NCBI GenBank assembly: GCA_034336665.1
Contig: CM067569.1
Coordinates: 22,479,320 to 22,543,319 of the forward strand
Direction of reading: 5' to 3'
DNA length: 64,000 bases
Source: Luscinia megarhynchos
Lineage: Eukaryota > Chordata > Aves > Passeriformes > Turdidae
A model generated the notes under the pieces. That model was not told the origin of the DNA. It saw only the letters and a program-made list of their open reading frames with translations, and searched no databases. This document shows, piece after piece, positions 1 to 11,456 of the stretch. Numbering within the stretch: the first letter of the stretch is position 1; each line of letters opens with the position of its first letter. The translations under genes and the position numbers were made by a program.

Positions 1-1005
1 AAACTAAAATTTAGAGAGATCTGATTTCTGTTCAGGAAGAACTTTTCTCTTAGGCATTAAATTTTAATCCAGTGTATTTAAAAAATAAAAAAGGGTTCTA
101 TACTGTTACTCTGAAATCCTGCAGAATGTTTTCACATTACTAATTAGTGGCAGAATGTCAGCAATCTTTCATTAGAGAGTGTCCTTTTCCTTCCTTTTCT
201 GCCACATCTCTATTGCTGACTGGAAGCCTTTGCATAATGATTGAACATGTATTTACTGTTATAACTAATACTAAGTATCATGATGAATGTGCATGCTGGA
301 TTACCTGGCTTCCTGTTTGCCTTGCAGTTTTTAGAAAACACTACATTATTTGGTAGAAATTTCATCTGTTTGAAATCTCATTAGAAGCTTGCTGATAGGA
401 AGCATAGACTGGAGCAAGAATTGATAATTTTTTTAAAAAAAAATCCTATATAGTTTTATTAATTTTATCCTTGGGCTTCCATCTTGCCATAGGAAAGTTT
501 TCTTTTAGTGGATTCTGCAATGCTAATCTCCTTGGAATTTAGTGATTGTCATGCCCAAAGTAGATATTAAGTGTGACATTCCAGAAAGGATTATCACCTT
601 CTATCACCCAGCTAAGCAGGAGCTATGACTAGCACTTTTCTTTTCCAAGAAAGAATGGACAGATGAGGCATTTGCAGTCTCGAGTCTTGCTGCAACCATC
701 ACCACTGGAAAGTGAGGAGGAACTTTCTGTCAACATCTGCAGGCAGCAGAGCAGAGACACCTCCAGGGGTGGGTTGTGTGCTTTCCAGCATTCCTATTCA
801 CTACAAATGAACAGGAAAAGTGTGAAAAAGGTTGATGTTTATTGCTAGTTGTTTTTGTTCTTGATCTGTATGTAACTTGTCAAAGAAATAATAATACCCT
901 TCCCAGCTTGATCTGAAATAGCAACGTCTAGGTAAAGATGCTGTGATGCATTCCACTGTGAGTGTAAGAGGGCTTATTTCATGAAGCTTGTAGAGTTTTA
1001 TGGTT
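1..1005. other. A+T-rich unique non-coding DNA
   Basis: No recognisable repeat, exon or RNA gene is seen. The longest open frames here (about 60-70 codons) have no recognisable protein features and fit chance expectation. Short homopolymer runs occur near 430-442. The sequence is compatible with intron or intergenic DNA. Confidence 0.6.
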
Positions 1006-1345
1006 TCCAGCAGGGGTGCCCAAACGATGCCTCCAGCTGTATGTGGCCTGCTAGACCAATTTGTCCAGTTTGTCCATCCTCTGCTCTGGCTGTGGCTGCT
1101 CCCTGCTCAGGAGCCCCTCCAGTCTGGCGGCGAGCGTGGATTGCTCTGGCAGGGACAGCCTGCTCCTGGCTGGCCTTTTCCCCGTGAGCCCCTCCTGAAG
1201 GGGCAAAGCCTGGGCTGTGTAAATGTGCTAGAATGTTAACACTTGCAGTCTGCTCTCTCCAGATCAGCTCACCAGGCTGTGAATGTGCTGGAGGTCTGAG
1301 AACTTCATCCAGCTCCAGCTAACTGCTGCTTGGAAAAGCCAGGTG
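1006..1345. repeat. G+C-richer patch with a possible hAT-type transposon end
   Basis: This patch is clearly richer in G+C than its surroundings. Near 1012 it starts with CAGGGGTGCCCAAAC, which resembles the terminal inverted repeat of hAT/Charlie-type DNA transposons. A GTGGCCTGCTAGACCAA-like segment follows, as in many non-autonomous hAT elements. I do not find the matching inverted terminus (GTTTGGGCACCCCTG) downstream, so at most one end of an element is present. The two overlapping frames at 981-1239 look like a by-product of base composition. The rest could simply be unique G+C-rich sequence. Confidence 0.28.
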
Positions 1346-2494
1346 CTCTCCTACTCCTGGTTTAGGAAGGGAGTGAAAGCTGAAATTTCTAGGAGTGTAT
1401 TTATTGTCCTCACTTGCCATTTTTAAAAATGAAAATTCTAACATAGTGTTTGAAATTTTCAAAAGTTTTAATTATAGTGGTTCTTAGGACATTCAATGCA
1501 ATAGTATCAAGTCCTAATGAATTTGCATTAAGCCATCAGATCGATACATCGAAAAAAAATTGAATTTGGAATGAAAAACTTTTAAATTCATACAAAACTT
1601 TGACTGTTTCTCTTGCTAAAGATGTTTTGCAAAAATTCCAAAATTATAATCCAAACATCTGAAGGAATCTTTCTCAACCTTGAAAACACAATGGCATCGT
1701 TTGAAACAAGAAGTTTAGACTTTTTTCTGGTACTTCTACACTATTATCATAGAAGAAAAAAAAAAAATCTTTTAACCATCCTTTGACTTGGTTTTTGGTG
1801 TTGGGGAGATACTAAAGTTATTTTTCAGTTGCAGTGCAAATGTTTGCAGTAATGAAAAGGGTAATTTCAAATATGCTCTTCATATACTAGCATTAGAACA
1901 AGTTGGCTATTTGTTTATTACAATGGCCAGTACAGTATGAAAGGATATTATATTCATAGTGGATTTTAAATTTGAGAATAAACATAAATAAGTTTAGGTT
2001 TAGAACACTTCAGAAGTTAGTTATTCTCTTGGAATGTTCTGAAGACACACTTGGTCATCCAGCTATTGTGTTGAGTTCTAGTCCACAAGAAAAACTTTGG
2101 TGAAGAACTTTGAGGTATTGGTGAAATAAAAAGTGAACATTTATCTTCAGTGCTAAATGCTGAGCTGTTTGTTTTCTTGGGGTTTTTTTGAGTTTTGAGT
2201 GGCTTCTCCCCTTCCCATAGGGATCTGTTAATCTCAGGATTTTTTGTGGTCTAAACTATCAACAGTTCTGCTGTGCAGTTCATTCTGTCATTCATTCTTT
2301 AGAGAACTGCTGGAGGGGTTGATAAGTGATCAAATATTAGTAAAAGGCTTACAATAGATATGTCACTAAAGGTAAAAAAAATCAAATCCTACATTTCAGT
2401 AATAATTTTTTCCACTTTTAAGTAATGATACCTATGAAAGATCCAATGTATTGAGCATTTCATAAAAGACTGAAAAGTCTACCTGAAAGTCTAA
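1346..2494. other. A+T-rich non-coding DNA with a POU/homeodomain-like motif cluster
   Basis: No repeat is recognised. At 1515-1530 the string TAATGAATTTGCATTA joins a TAAT site to a perfect octamer (ATTTGCAT, 1521-1528), with ATCGATACATCGA following near 1540-1552. This resembles a POU/homeodomain-bound conserved element, but motif matches of this size also occur by chance. An A run lies near 1757-1768. No exon is supported. Confidence 0.35.
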
Positions 2495-2499
2495 CATAG
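2495..2499. repeat. Target-site duplication, left copy (CATAG)
   Basis: CATAG precedes the TGTG start of the solo LTR and is repeated directly after its terminal ACA at 3014-3018. A 5-bp duplication is characteristic of ERVL-class integrations. The bases TG follow both copies, so a slightly different boundary (duplication TAGTG, element 2502-3015) is equally possible. Confidence 0.65.
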
Positions 2500-3013
2500 T
2501 GTGCTGGGTTTGGCTGGAATAGAGTTAATTTTCTTCCTAGTAGCTGTCTCAGTGCTGTGTTTTGGTTTTAGTGTGAGCATAACATTGATAACACACTGAT
2601 GTTTTAGTTGTTGCACAGTGGTGCTTACTCTGAATCAAGGACTTTTTCAGTTTCCCCCTCTGCCAGTGAGGAGGTGCAGAAGAAGCTGGTAGGAACACAG
2701 CCAGGACAGCTGACCTGGCCAAAGGAATACTGCCTACCTTGGAATGTCCTGCTCAGTATGGAACCAGGGAAGAATTGGCCAGGAGGGGCTGACCACTGCT
2801 GGGGGACTGGCTGGGCATCCTCATTTTATTCCTCTCTTTTCTTTTCATTGCTATTATTATTATATCTGGCTTTATTTCAATCACTAAACTGTTTTCTCTC
2901 AACCCACGGGTTCTACCTTTATTTTTTCCCCAGTTCTGCTCTCCATTGCACAAAGGGGAGGGAGGGAGTGGCTGTGTGGGTACTTAGTTGCTGGCTGGGG
3001 TTAAACAGCAACA
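2500..3013 (+). mobile_element. Solo endogenous-retrovirus LTR (ERVL-like, songbird type)
   Basis: The element begins TGTGCTGGGTTTGGCTGG and ends GGGGTTAAACAGCAACA. It has TG...CA termini and a matching 5-bp flanking duplication. Internal segments agree with an abundant passerine LTR family I know: the 'ATAGAGTTAATTTTCTTC' block, a 'GATAACACACTGATGTTTTAG' block, 'CTCAACCCACGGGTT', and the 'TTAGTTGCTGGCTGGGG' end. No gag, pol or env sequence and no second LTR is present, so it is a solo LTR left by LTR-LTR recombination. At 514 bp it appears shorter than the family's usual length; the central part, where a TATA box and R region would be expected, seems deleted or decayed. The plus-strand frame at 2608-3018 and the minus-strand frame at 2753-2953 are by-products of this LTR and not genes. 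The exact subfamily name is not certain. Confidence 0.85.
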
Positions 3014-3018
3014 CATAG
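3014..3018. repeat. Target-site duplication, right copy (CATAG)
   Basis: This is an identical copy of 2495-2499, placed directly after the LTR's terminal CA. It marks the integration site and shows that both LTR ends are intact. Confidence 0.65.
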
Positions 3019-5699
3019 TGCAGGTACTGAAAGTTGAGACTGGGCTTTGAAGCAAATGAAATAGCACAAGTCTTTACAATAAGATAAAAATGTAAATTCT
3101 ATAGAAGAGCATCAATACAAACATTGATCTCCTGTCTATATTCTAGTAATTGCTGAGGCAAACGTGTCTTGCCATTTGGATTACAGCTTTCACAGGCATG
3201 CTGTAATCACTGAAACAGGCTAATGACTTAATCTCCCTAAGGAGTTACCCCATTGTAGTCTACTGAGAGATGCTAGGTATTTACCCACATGGCATACACC
3301 ATGAAATTCAAATTGAGGAATGAAAGAAATGTGATTCAATCCTCTGCCACCTTCTGCTGGATGCAATTCCCAGAACAACAGTACACACAAAGGTAGCAGT
3401 AAGATAACTTCAGTCAAATTGTGATATTATGTGCTTCCTGCTAGAATGCTTGGATATCATTAAGATGAACAAGAACTGAGGGTGAATTGAATTCTTAACT
3501 TGGATCCAAAAAAAAGTTGAAATAGATGATGGGGACATGAGTGGATCATCTTGTGAAATCCCAGACACTCTCTAAATCTGCTGCACTCTTGTCCATATGC
3601 TTATTTCAATATTTCTGAATGCCAAAGTAGTGCAAACTACACTTTTTAGTTATGGACCCTTTAGATTTGCCCCGAAAACTTTTTGTCTTGATGGCATTTG
3701 CTTAGTCCAGTCCTGTAGCTCTGCTTCTCTCTTTGTCTCTGCCAAATCCCTTGCTAATTCTATATTTTATCACTTGCCATCCTGATCTTTTATGTAATAT
3801 TTGAGTGATGTTAGGAGTTCCTTATGGTATTTTTTGATTATGGGGAGCATTATTTGTGGGGCCATAGGAGTACTAAATAGGCTAAAAAAAATATTGAAAG
3901 CAATGCAACCTAAAATTTTAGGAAAAAGTGAAAGGTGTAAATAGAGGCACAGACACAACCCTAGAAAGTTTTTTCTGTTTTGTGTCATAACATCCACCAA
4001 TAATATGCAAGAGTGAATAGGAAAATGAAAAGTTTACATTATGATAGGAAAATAAAAGCATATGAGTTGGGTTCTGGAGATATGTGCCATCTATACATCT
4101 GTAAATGGAGATCCCAGTGTTCTAATAACTGGAGTAAATTGTTTGAGAAGTAGCTGTAGCCTGTTAGGAGTTCAGTATATGGTAATGGAAATGGTCAGAT
4201 GTCTCGGAAAATTGCCTTTGCAGAAATAGAAGAGTTAAATAAAAGATACTTGTTTTACTGCTCAGGAAGAAGAGCATGGGTTGGATAGGAGGCAGTGCAT
4301 CTGTGAGTAATTAAGTACTGTATATGCAAGCAGGAGCACAGAAGAATCATCCACATCTTTCAGTATTGATGAATAGTTGAACAGTAGAATGGAATGAGTA
4401 AAATGATGCTGATATCCAGAAACAGATGGGGAGTAAATGAAAAAGAAAATAAAGCAGAGCCTACCAGACAGAACTCTTGAAGGTGAAAATAATGTGTATC
4501 AGTGGCCAAAAAAGAGTCTGTAATTGTCTAATGAAAGGAGGCAGAATTATCACTGGGATGGTTGTCCATAGTATGTAAAATGAGGAAATGGAAGGAAATG
4601 GAGAGATGTCAAGGCAGAAGCTGAGTACTGGGAAAAGCTGCAGTGTTATTGCCTGGAGAAAACCCTTCAAATTTGGTTACAGAAACTTTACATTGAAATG
4701 GACTTCTGCCATCAAAGGTCAATAAGTAAGGAGAGGGAATTCAGACCTGACCACTTAAATGCCTGAGACATTATGGAGAGATTTGAAAAATTACTTATAG
4801 TTACTATCTTTGGCTAAACAGTGAAAAGAAGCAGGAGTACCTTTGCCAATCCATAGAAATGCAATAAATGCTGCTGAAAAGACTGAGAGAGAAAAGATTT
4901 TTTCACTTTTGCAACAATTTATCAAACCTTTACCAAATTATTTTTAATTTTTTATGTTTTTAAAAATTTTAATTGAAACTGCTCTCTGGTTCTTCAAGGA
5001 GCACTTGAAATTTTTAGATGTCATCAATTGGTCTGAATAGAAGGTTTAGTATTAGCCCTCTTCTATACCAGACATATTTGCATGAAACAATTAATACAAG
5101 TTCTAAATCCTTTGCCATAATCCTTCAGATTTTCCAGTCTGTTTTAATTTATCCTTAGTAACCATGAAACACTGACAAAATGGGAATTGAGTTACCAAAG
5201 GATATTGACATTTCTGTCATGCCTATTTCAAGCTTTCTGCTTTGTCTGGGTGAAGATGGAAATATAGAGATTAAAAAGAAACTTAAAAACTTAAAAATCA
5301 AATTCCAATTTAAAAAAAAAAAGCAGCAAAAAAAGCATGCTCCAAAGGCTTCTTTGGAAAATTCAGGACTTCTAATTGTCCATCCACAAACTGATCTAAA
5401 GCTGTGTATCTGGTAAAATGCAGTAAAAATATATTTTTTAATGTCTTCTTCTATATTTTTGACATCTGAGTTCTATTCTGCTGTTGCCAGTGTGTTTTCA
5501 GCTGTGCCAAAAGTGAGCAGATCTGTGTTTCCTTTGTAACATCAAAACGAAGACATTTATCATTAAGATTTATCATGGGACAGCCAACCAGATGGTTTGG
5601 TATTTTAAAGGTGAACTCTTTGGGTCTTGTTTTAGCTCATGTGATCTTTCAGTTATAGAAAACCGTATCAGCTGCTCACTGTAAGGGCTTTTTTCCCTT
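3019..5699. other. Unique A+T-rich non-coding DNA
   Basis: Nothing recognisable as exon, RNA gene or repeat. Open frames of 60-78 codons occur on both strands (for example 3220-3417 minus and 5180-5416 plus). They lack any family resemblance, and the 5180-5416 frame is rich in lysine only because it crosses A-rich runs near 5310-5332. Confidence 0.6.
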
Positions 5700-5925
5700 C
5701 TCCTTTTTAGTAATGCAAAAAACATTGGTATAATAGCTGATGTGGCATGGATTGCCATTTTAGAAAGGAAACCAAGTCATAAGCAATTCTCCTGATTGCA
5801 TTCCAATTATAATGTGACCTCCTGTTGCTTTGCATTGAAGCAGCATTCATTTCAGACACATGCTGATAAACAACATGCACAATAAATGACCCTTTAGAAG
5901 GGGCAATTGCAAGACTCAAGTTTGG
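5700..5925. promoter_or_regulatory. Possible conserved non-coding element
   Basis: This stretch has the texture of vertebrate conserved non-coding sequence: mixed composition, no simple repeats, and several TAAT/ATTA-like and octamer-like words (a GCTTTGCATTGAAGCAGCA segment near 5829, CCAATTATAATG near 5806). Two overlapping minus-strand frames (5573-5758 and 5707-5919) have no recognisable protein similarity. Conservation cannot be measured from one sequence, so this is only a candidate. Confidence 0.25.
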
Positions 5926-8320
5926 AATTTTTGCTCATACCAAAAGGCATTTCTTTTGCCAAGTCTGTAGCATTAGGCCAGAAGGAATGCATTTCATTAT
6001 ACTGAGACCAGACTCACTGGGAACAGAGCCTTGTGAGCTTTGAAATGTTTTTCATTCAAACTATATTCAGATTTCAAGTCATTAATGAATATGGTATAGA
6101 CTAGCCAGTTTAAGGCACTGAGGAGAAAAATGAAAGTCTGTACTCCTCTTTCTTTTCTTACTAAAGTTTGAAGAATCTTTAGCTGTTTGTGTGTTTTGGT
6201 TCTTACTGCCCAGGAAGATGAGAATGCTTATTTGACCCTGAGCTGTAAATCAGTCTGGAAATCTGAAGAGAAGACTGTTTCCCATGAAATGCCTAATACT
6301 TCCTGGGACTTGTCAAAGTGGAAGTATCCTGGCAGTATCTTTGCCTAGATCATTTTGGTACTTTGGATTCTGGTCATTGAATGACTAAATAGTGCAGAGA
6401 CGAGAGGAGAAGCAGGTATTTCTTCCCTTGCATCTGAATTTTTCAGAGTTTATGCAGGATGTGAAAGGAACCAAGGCAAGGTTTACAACAGGTGCTGTAA
6501 CAACAACAGCAATACAACAACACCTTTTATTTAAGCAAGGGATGTTTAAACTCTTTGGACACATATGCTGTTCTCAGCAAAAAAACTTATCTGTTTGATC
6601 TGAAAAAAATGAATAAAACACACAGGGCTGGGAGGAACAGTGAGCCTGAAGATGGGCATAGCTTGTCCATCTCTTTTTTTCTCCATTAGTTACTCTAATT
6701 AAATTTATTACTTTCTGCTACAAATGATGTTTGGCCTAGAACATTACACTTGCCCCCAACCACTACTGTTGGAACAGGCAATGGTGACATGGGAGTGAAA
6801 GACCAAATCTGACTCCTTCTCCCTCCTTCTCCTTCTGCCCTTAATTTCAACTGATTCATTGTTCCCTAATTTTCTATTTCTTATTCTGGTGTGCTCAATA
6901 CTCTGGTGTATACAATTTATCAGCCTTGCTATATATCCCAGACACACTTCACAGTGAAAATGGGATTCTTGGCTTGGGTGGCTCTTTGTATAGAATGATC
7001 TAGACTATTAATGATCTAAAAATTAAGGAAAGTATGAAGTCTCAAATGATGTCTAAAACTGAGATGTATGTGGCCTTAAGGCATGCTTTCTTTTTTTATA
7101 TTCAACAATTGGATTTGTAGAATCTTGATAAGTGGCATCAGACAAAGAAAATAATCTGGGCAGCAGTCAAATTTGTACTGTCTTTGTGGGTGATATAGAA
7201 TTTTCTTTTTTTTTTTTTCCCAATTATTATTTGTCTTCAGAATTGAGACTATGTATTTCAATTAAAACCAGTATCATTTTTATTAAAAAATTAAATAAAA
7301 GGTTTATGGTAAAAAGGTTAGGTTAATGGATCTGTTAATATAAATGGTCACTGGAAATATGGAAAGTGAACATCAAACTTACCTTTTTCCTTCCACCACC
7401 TATGCTTGGAAAACAAATCAACAGCAGATTGATAAATTCTGCAGTTGTCACTCTTCACTCAGCATATCCAGTCGTGGTTGCCATTTGATGATAGGCAAAG
7501 ACAATAATCTGTTTTAGGCCCAAACTCTCTGAGCAGCAGCCCTTCCACCTTCATGTCTCATGCTTTGTGAAGTAGCTGAAGTCCATGGGATTTTCCTGCT
7601 TGCTCTTGGATTTCTTGGTTCTTTCTCAGAAGCTTTTGCCATGCAAGTTTTACCTGCACTCTGGTTTATGTTTGTACTGCTCATATCAATCCCATTGTGT
7701 TTTAAAAGTAGCTCTCTTCTTATTAGAATACTGAGTTTCAAATCCATAAATGTTTTTATTTCAACATCACTTTTTGACAATATTTGTCCAATTGCAGCTC
7801 TCAAAATTATTTGTTCCCCCAAGACCCATTATTTATTTTTTTCTGATTTCAAAAGAAATCTGTTATGTGATTGAGTCTCAACTTGCCTATGATACTGCAA
7901 AATTGCACCCAACCTTAGACTCTATTCTGTACAGTTACCAGAAATTAAATCTGTTCCTAATCAAAATTACTTCATAGCTCTGCAGACTGCTTAGGCCTTC
8001 TTATAAATTCTGTGGTCTTAGGGAGTAAAGTGAGACGGTTTGGAAAATCTGTTGTTAGATCAGAACCAACATGAGACTGATTATTCAGAAAAAAAATCTG
8101 TATTGCATTCAAATAAGGAGGAAATGATAATGCATTTCTGTAGGTAGGCTGTGTAACTTTTAGTAAGTCAGAACTTCCTTTCAACCTTAGCATTCAAGAA
8201 CCAATTACTTTTTTTTTACTCAGAAGAGTTATTGACACTTCAATACTGTATATGTTTTTTAAGTCTCATTGGCTACCTCTTGTCTATCAATTCTGATTTA
8301 GTAGGAGATTGTTCTTTTAG
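5926..8320. other. Unique non-coding DNA with a short T run
   Basis: No repeat family is recognised. A 13-nt T run lies at 7206-7218. Two opposing frames of about 102-104 codons overlap at 7514-7874; neither has a recognisable domain and their overlap argues for chance. A short imperfect CAA-rich stretch (AACAACAACAGC...) sits near 6499-6522. Confidence 0.55.
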
Positions 8321-8528
8321 ATGAATCTTAGAATTGCAGAAGGTCCTAACTAGGAAAGGACCCATCAGACCATCAAGTCCAGCTCCTGTCCCTGCACAGG
8401 ACACCCCAGGAGTCACACCCTGTGCCTGAGAGCACTGTCCAAACCCTGCCTGAGCTCTGTCAGGCTGCTGCTGTCACACTGCCCTGGGAGCTGTTCCAGT
8501 GCCCAAACACCCTCTGGGTGAAAAACCC
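8321..8528 (-). mobile_element. CR1 LINE, 3' tail (5'-truncated), minus orientation
   Basis: Read on the minus strand, this is the 3' part of an avian CR1 retrotransposon. It has the GGGTGTTTGGGCACTGGAACAG-like block, the 'GTGACTCCTGGGGTGTCC' block and the 'GGACTTGATGG' block, and it ends in a decayed ATTCTAAG/ATTCAT microsatellite at the plus-strand left edge. It is the same subfamily as the copy at 43,631-43,928: both produce the shared translated word TLPWELFQCPNTLWVKN in one frame. Only the non-coding 3' end is present, which is normal for CR1 because of 5' truncation. The plus-strand frames at 8422-8750 are shadows of this repeat. Confidence 0.9.
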
Positions 8529-11421
8529 TCTGGTGCTGCTCATGTATCAGAGAAGGATGCAGCAATGCCTCCTGCCATATGTATTACAAGTGAATTGGAC
8601 ATGCAGATAGTAATTAGGAATATCATGTTAGCTGATGATATCAGGTGTATGTGTCTAATATTTTTTAAGAATGTATCGAGTAATATTTTATTTCCAGGAG
8701 TCTCTTCATTATTCCTTTGTGGCAGCTTGTATCAGTATGTGTGTGTATAAATAAGAGAAAAAGGAAAAGTAAGTTAGAAGAAATGGAAAACTAATGATTC
8801 AAGAAATCACATAGCATCAGATAATTCTATTTTGAAATTATAGCACAGCACCCAGAGGCATAAACTCCCCAAACTGTTAGTAAAAAAACCCTCTGATATA
8901 TCCAGTGATACAGAAGCCTGAAGGCATTCTTTATTAGTGCCTAATGTTTCCTGAAAGAAGCATTTTGCAGACATTAAAATAGATGTTCTTGTTTAATTTT
9001 ATAATCTGGTTTCTTTGACACTTATTTACTGATGCTTCATCTTACTACTTGGCTCTAATGTTTAGCATGATCTTTAAAGCTCTACAACTGTGAGTATTTC
9101 AGGATTCTCTAACAGATCTTTACCTGTACTTTAAGCAAAATATTTTTATCTTGTCTTCAAGACTGTCTTTTATTTTTACCTTTCCATACACCTTTTAAAG
9201 CATCTCTTAGCTACAGGCTTGTGTGGCACTCAGTGGGGCAAAGGGAATGCCAGAGCAGTCCATATCCACAGTTCTCAGCCAAGTCTCTCATATTTGCAGT
9301 GGGATTTCCCTTCAGCTGCAGTCCCATGATGTAAAGGTGGATTAGTTTGTGTTTTGACAAAGTATTCCTTCTGTGCCTTTCCAGCTTTTATCTACTGTGG
9401 CATTCATTCAGAAACATATAATTTAAGATTGTTGCTTAAAAATGCAATTGGTCATTGGACTCCTAGACTCGTAACATTTTGTGCATCACCAAGAGTTGAA
9501 GAAACAAATTAAATGGACAGACATTACTAAACTGTTCCTTTTGAAGAATCAGCTGTTGCTTCTGATGAATTTGGCCCTCTTCTAGCTTTGCCTGAAATAA
9601 GATTCCTATGTGTAATCTCTCTGTAGAGGAGAAGTGTCTTCAGAAGTGACACTGAGCACAAGCACAGTGTTCTGGCAGGCTGCACCAAGGTTTGGGATCT
9701 ACATTTCAGAAAAGTTGTCTTTGGGCTGGGCTAACTATGCCTGAATAAAGTTGTTGGGAAGGCACCAGTGTGCAGGTCTGTCTTTCTCCTCACTGTAAAA
9801 TCTTCATCAAAGAGAGAATCACGTAACACTTTTTTCTCAAAAAGGACAGAATTTATTGCTCTAAGATTGAATATGTGAGCACGTCTGGCAGCAAAGGAAA
9901 AAAGGAGGAGCTGCAGGAGAGTGAATACTAAGGTTTCAGAAATTGGCATGAGCTCCTCTTTGTTTCCCATCTGGTTTAAAATGAAGATATCTTTGAACAC
10001 AATAGAAATATTCTCACCTAACTTGTTACTCCTTCAATTAGGTCAGTTCACTGAAGTGAATTTCAATTACATGCCCACTCCCCCTTACCCTATGGAAGAT
10101 TGAGGGATAAATGTTTGCCTTGAGTTAAAGTTTCTGAAAATGAAGATGATCCTGTCAGAGAAGCACAATGCAACTTTTGTATGGAAAAATCAAAGTAAAG
10201 TATCATTTTAATTTGAGAGGACAACTCACTTCAGTTTAAGAGTTTGATTGGCTGATGATTTTTGACAAGCAATGTCACTTCAAGAAGATTCAGATGAATG
10301 AATTCCAGAGCTCAGATCTAACAGCTGACTCCAAAATGCTGTAGCTTTGTGTAGTAATGGACTGTTTTGGACCAGAGGGGGAAAAAAAATGAAATGGTAT
10401 GTAATTATGTGGTTAACCTTAGCACTTATGTTTTCTCTGTCTTTGCAAAGCCAGTAATTTAACAAAGTAATCAGAACAGCCAAAAGCCTCAGATTTTCCT
10501 TTTTTCATCCTTATAAAAACCCATCTGAATAATGATGGAACTCAGTAAATTATGAAATAAAAAGTCAAGCTAGTACATTCAGTTTACACTCTCGTGTTAT
10601 TAAAAAATTGGATTGCACTTAAGAACTCCTGACTGTATGGGCAAAGGAAATATTGCTGGAAGGTTCAGCATAACTGAATATTTCTTTCTCTTAATTTGCT
10701 GTATTGAAAGGAAGAAAGTATCCTTATATTTTTGCAACTGGAGGCTGGATAGGTAGGAAAAAGCAATTGGATTCCTAGCACAAATCCTTTGGAATGCTGC
10801 AGTACTTCTGTGTGCCACTCTTTGGGCTTGGATGTGTACCTTCTGCCCAGTTTTAAGTGGCACCTGTTCGTTCAAGCTTCACATTTGTGTAGGAAAGTTG
10901 TTTTACTTGGATGTGGAACAGTACAATAAATGCTTCTCTTGGTCTCTACTCCTCTTTAAATTTGACTTTGAATCTCTTGTGGTCTGTCTGTGACAGGGTA
11001 AGTAGGTGTATTTTAGAGCAATCCCAGGACTAATCCAGAGGCAATATACATCTCCAGATTTTGGCAGCAGGGTATGTTATCAGTTTCATTCCCAATATTT
11101 TCTTTTGTACTGCTTGGTTATTCATTTTTCACATCATGTGCTTTTTCTGCTTTGTCTTTATTTGAATTTTATTATGGTTTCCTACCAGTTTGCATAAGGC
11201 ATACCCATGGAATAGACACATCCTGAAGCCATGACAAAAGGCATAATTAGAATCAAAATCCTAAAAAGTTGACCGTATTTCCTGGACAAATTTTTAATAG
11301 ATTATGGGTCACTAAAGTAATGTTTCTATTTGTTGTTTGTTTCTTATAGCTTTTGGGTTTCCTACCCTTTTCCCAAAACATTATATCCTCATTTAACATT
11401 CTCTCTAACAAGCTGTGACTT
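8529..11421. other. Unique A+T-rich non-coding DNA
   Basis: Nothing recognisable. The open frames (for example 9731-10000 minus and 10600-10875 minus, about 90 codons) show no protein features. No repeat or RNA gene is seen. Confidence 0.6.
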
Positions 11422-11456
11422 GGGAAATGGTTTAAAGGGAAATGGTTTAAAGGGAA
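11422..11456. repeat. Short tandem duplication of a 15-mer
   Basis: GGGAAATGGTTTAAA occurs twice head to tail (11,422-11,436 and 11,437-11,451) and a partial third unit GGGAA follows. The two full units are identical, which suggests a recent slippage duplication. It may vary in copy number between individuals. Confidence 0.85.

Noticed and set aside
2608..3018. 136-codon plus-strand open frame
   Set aside because: It lies almost wholly inside the solo LTR and ends beyond its 3' edge; LTRs of this type do not encode protein and no motif is visible.
7514..7874. Opposing frames of 102 and 104 codons
   Set aside because: Both strands open over the same bases without similarity to anything recognised; most likely chance.
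8422..8610. Shared translated peptide with 43,689-43,952 minus, looking like a conserved protein
   Set aside because: Both come from the non-coding 3' end of CR1, read in arbitrary frames.
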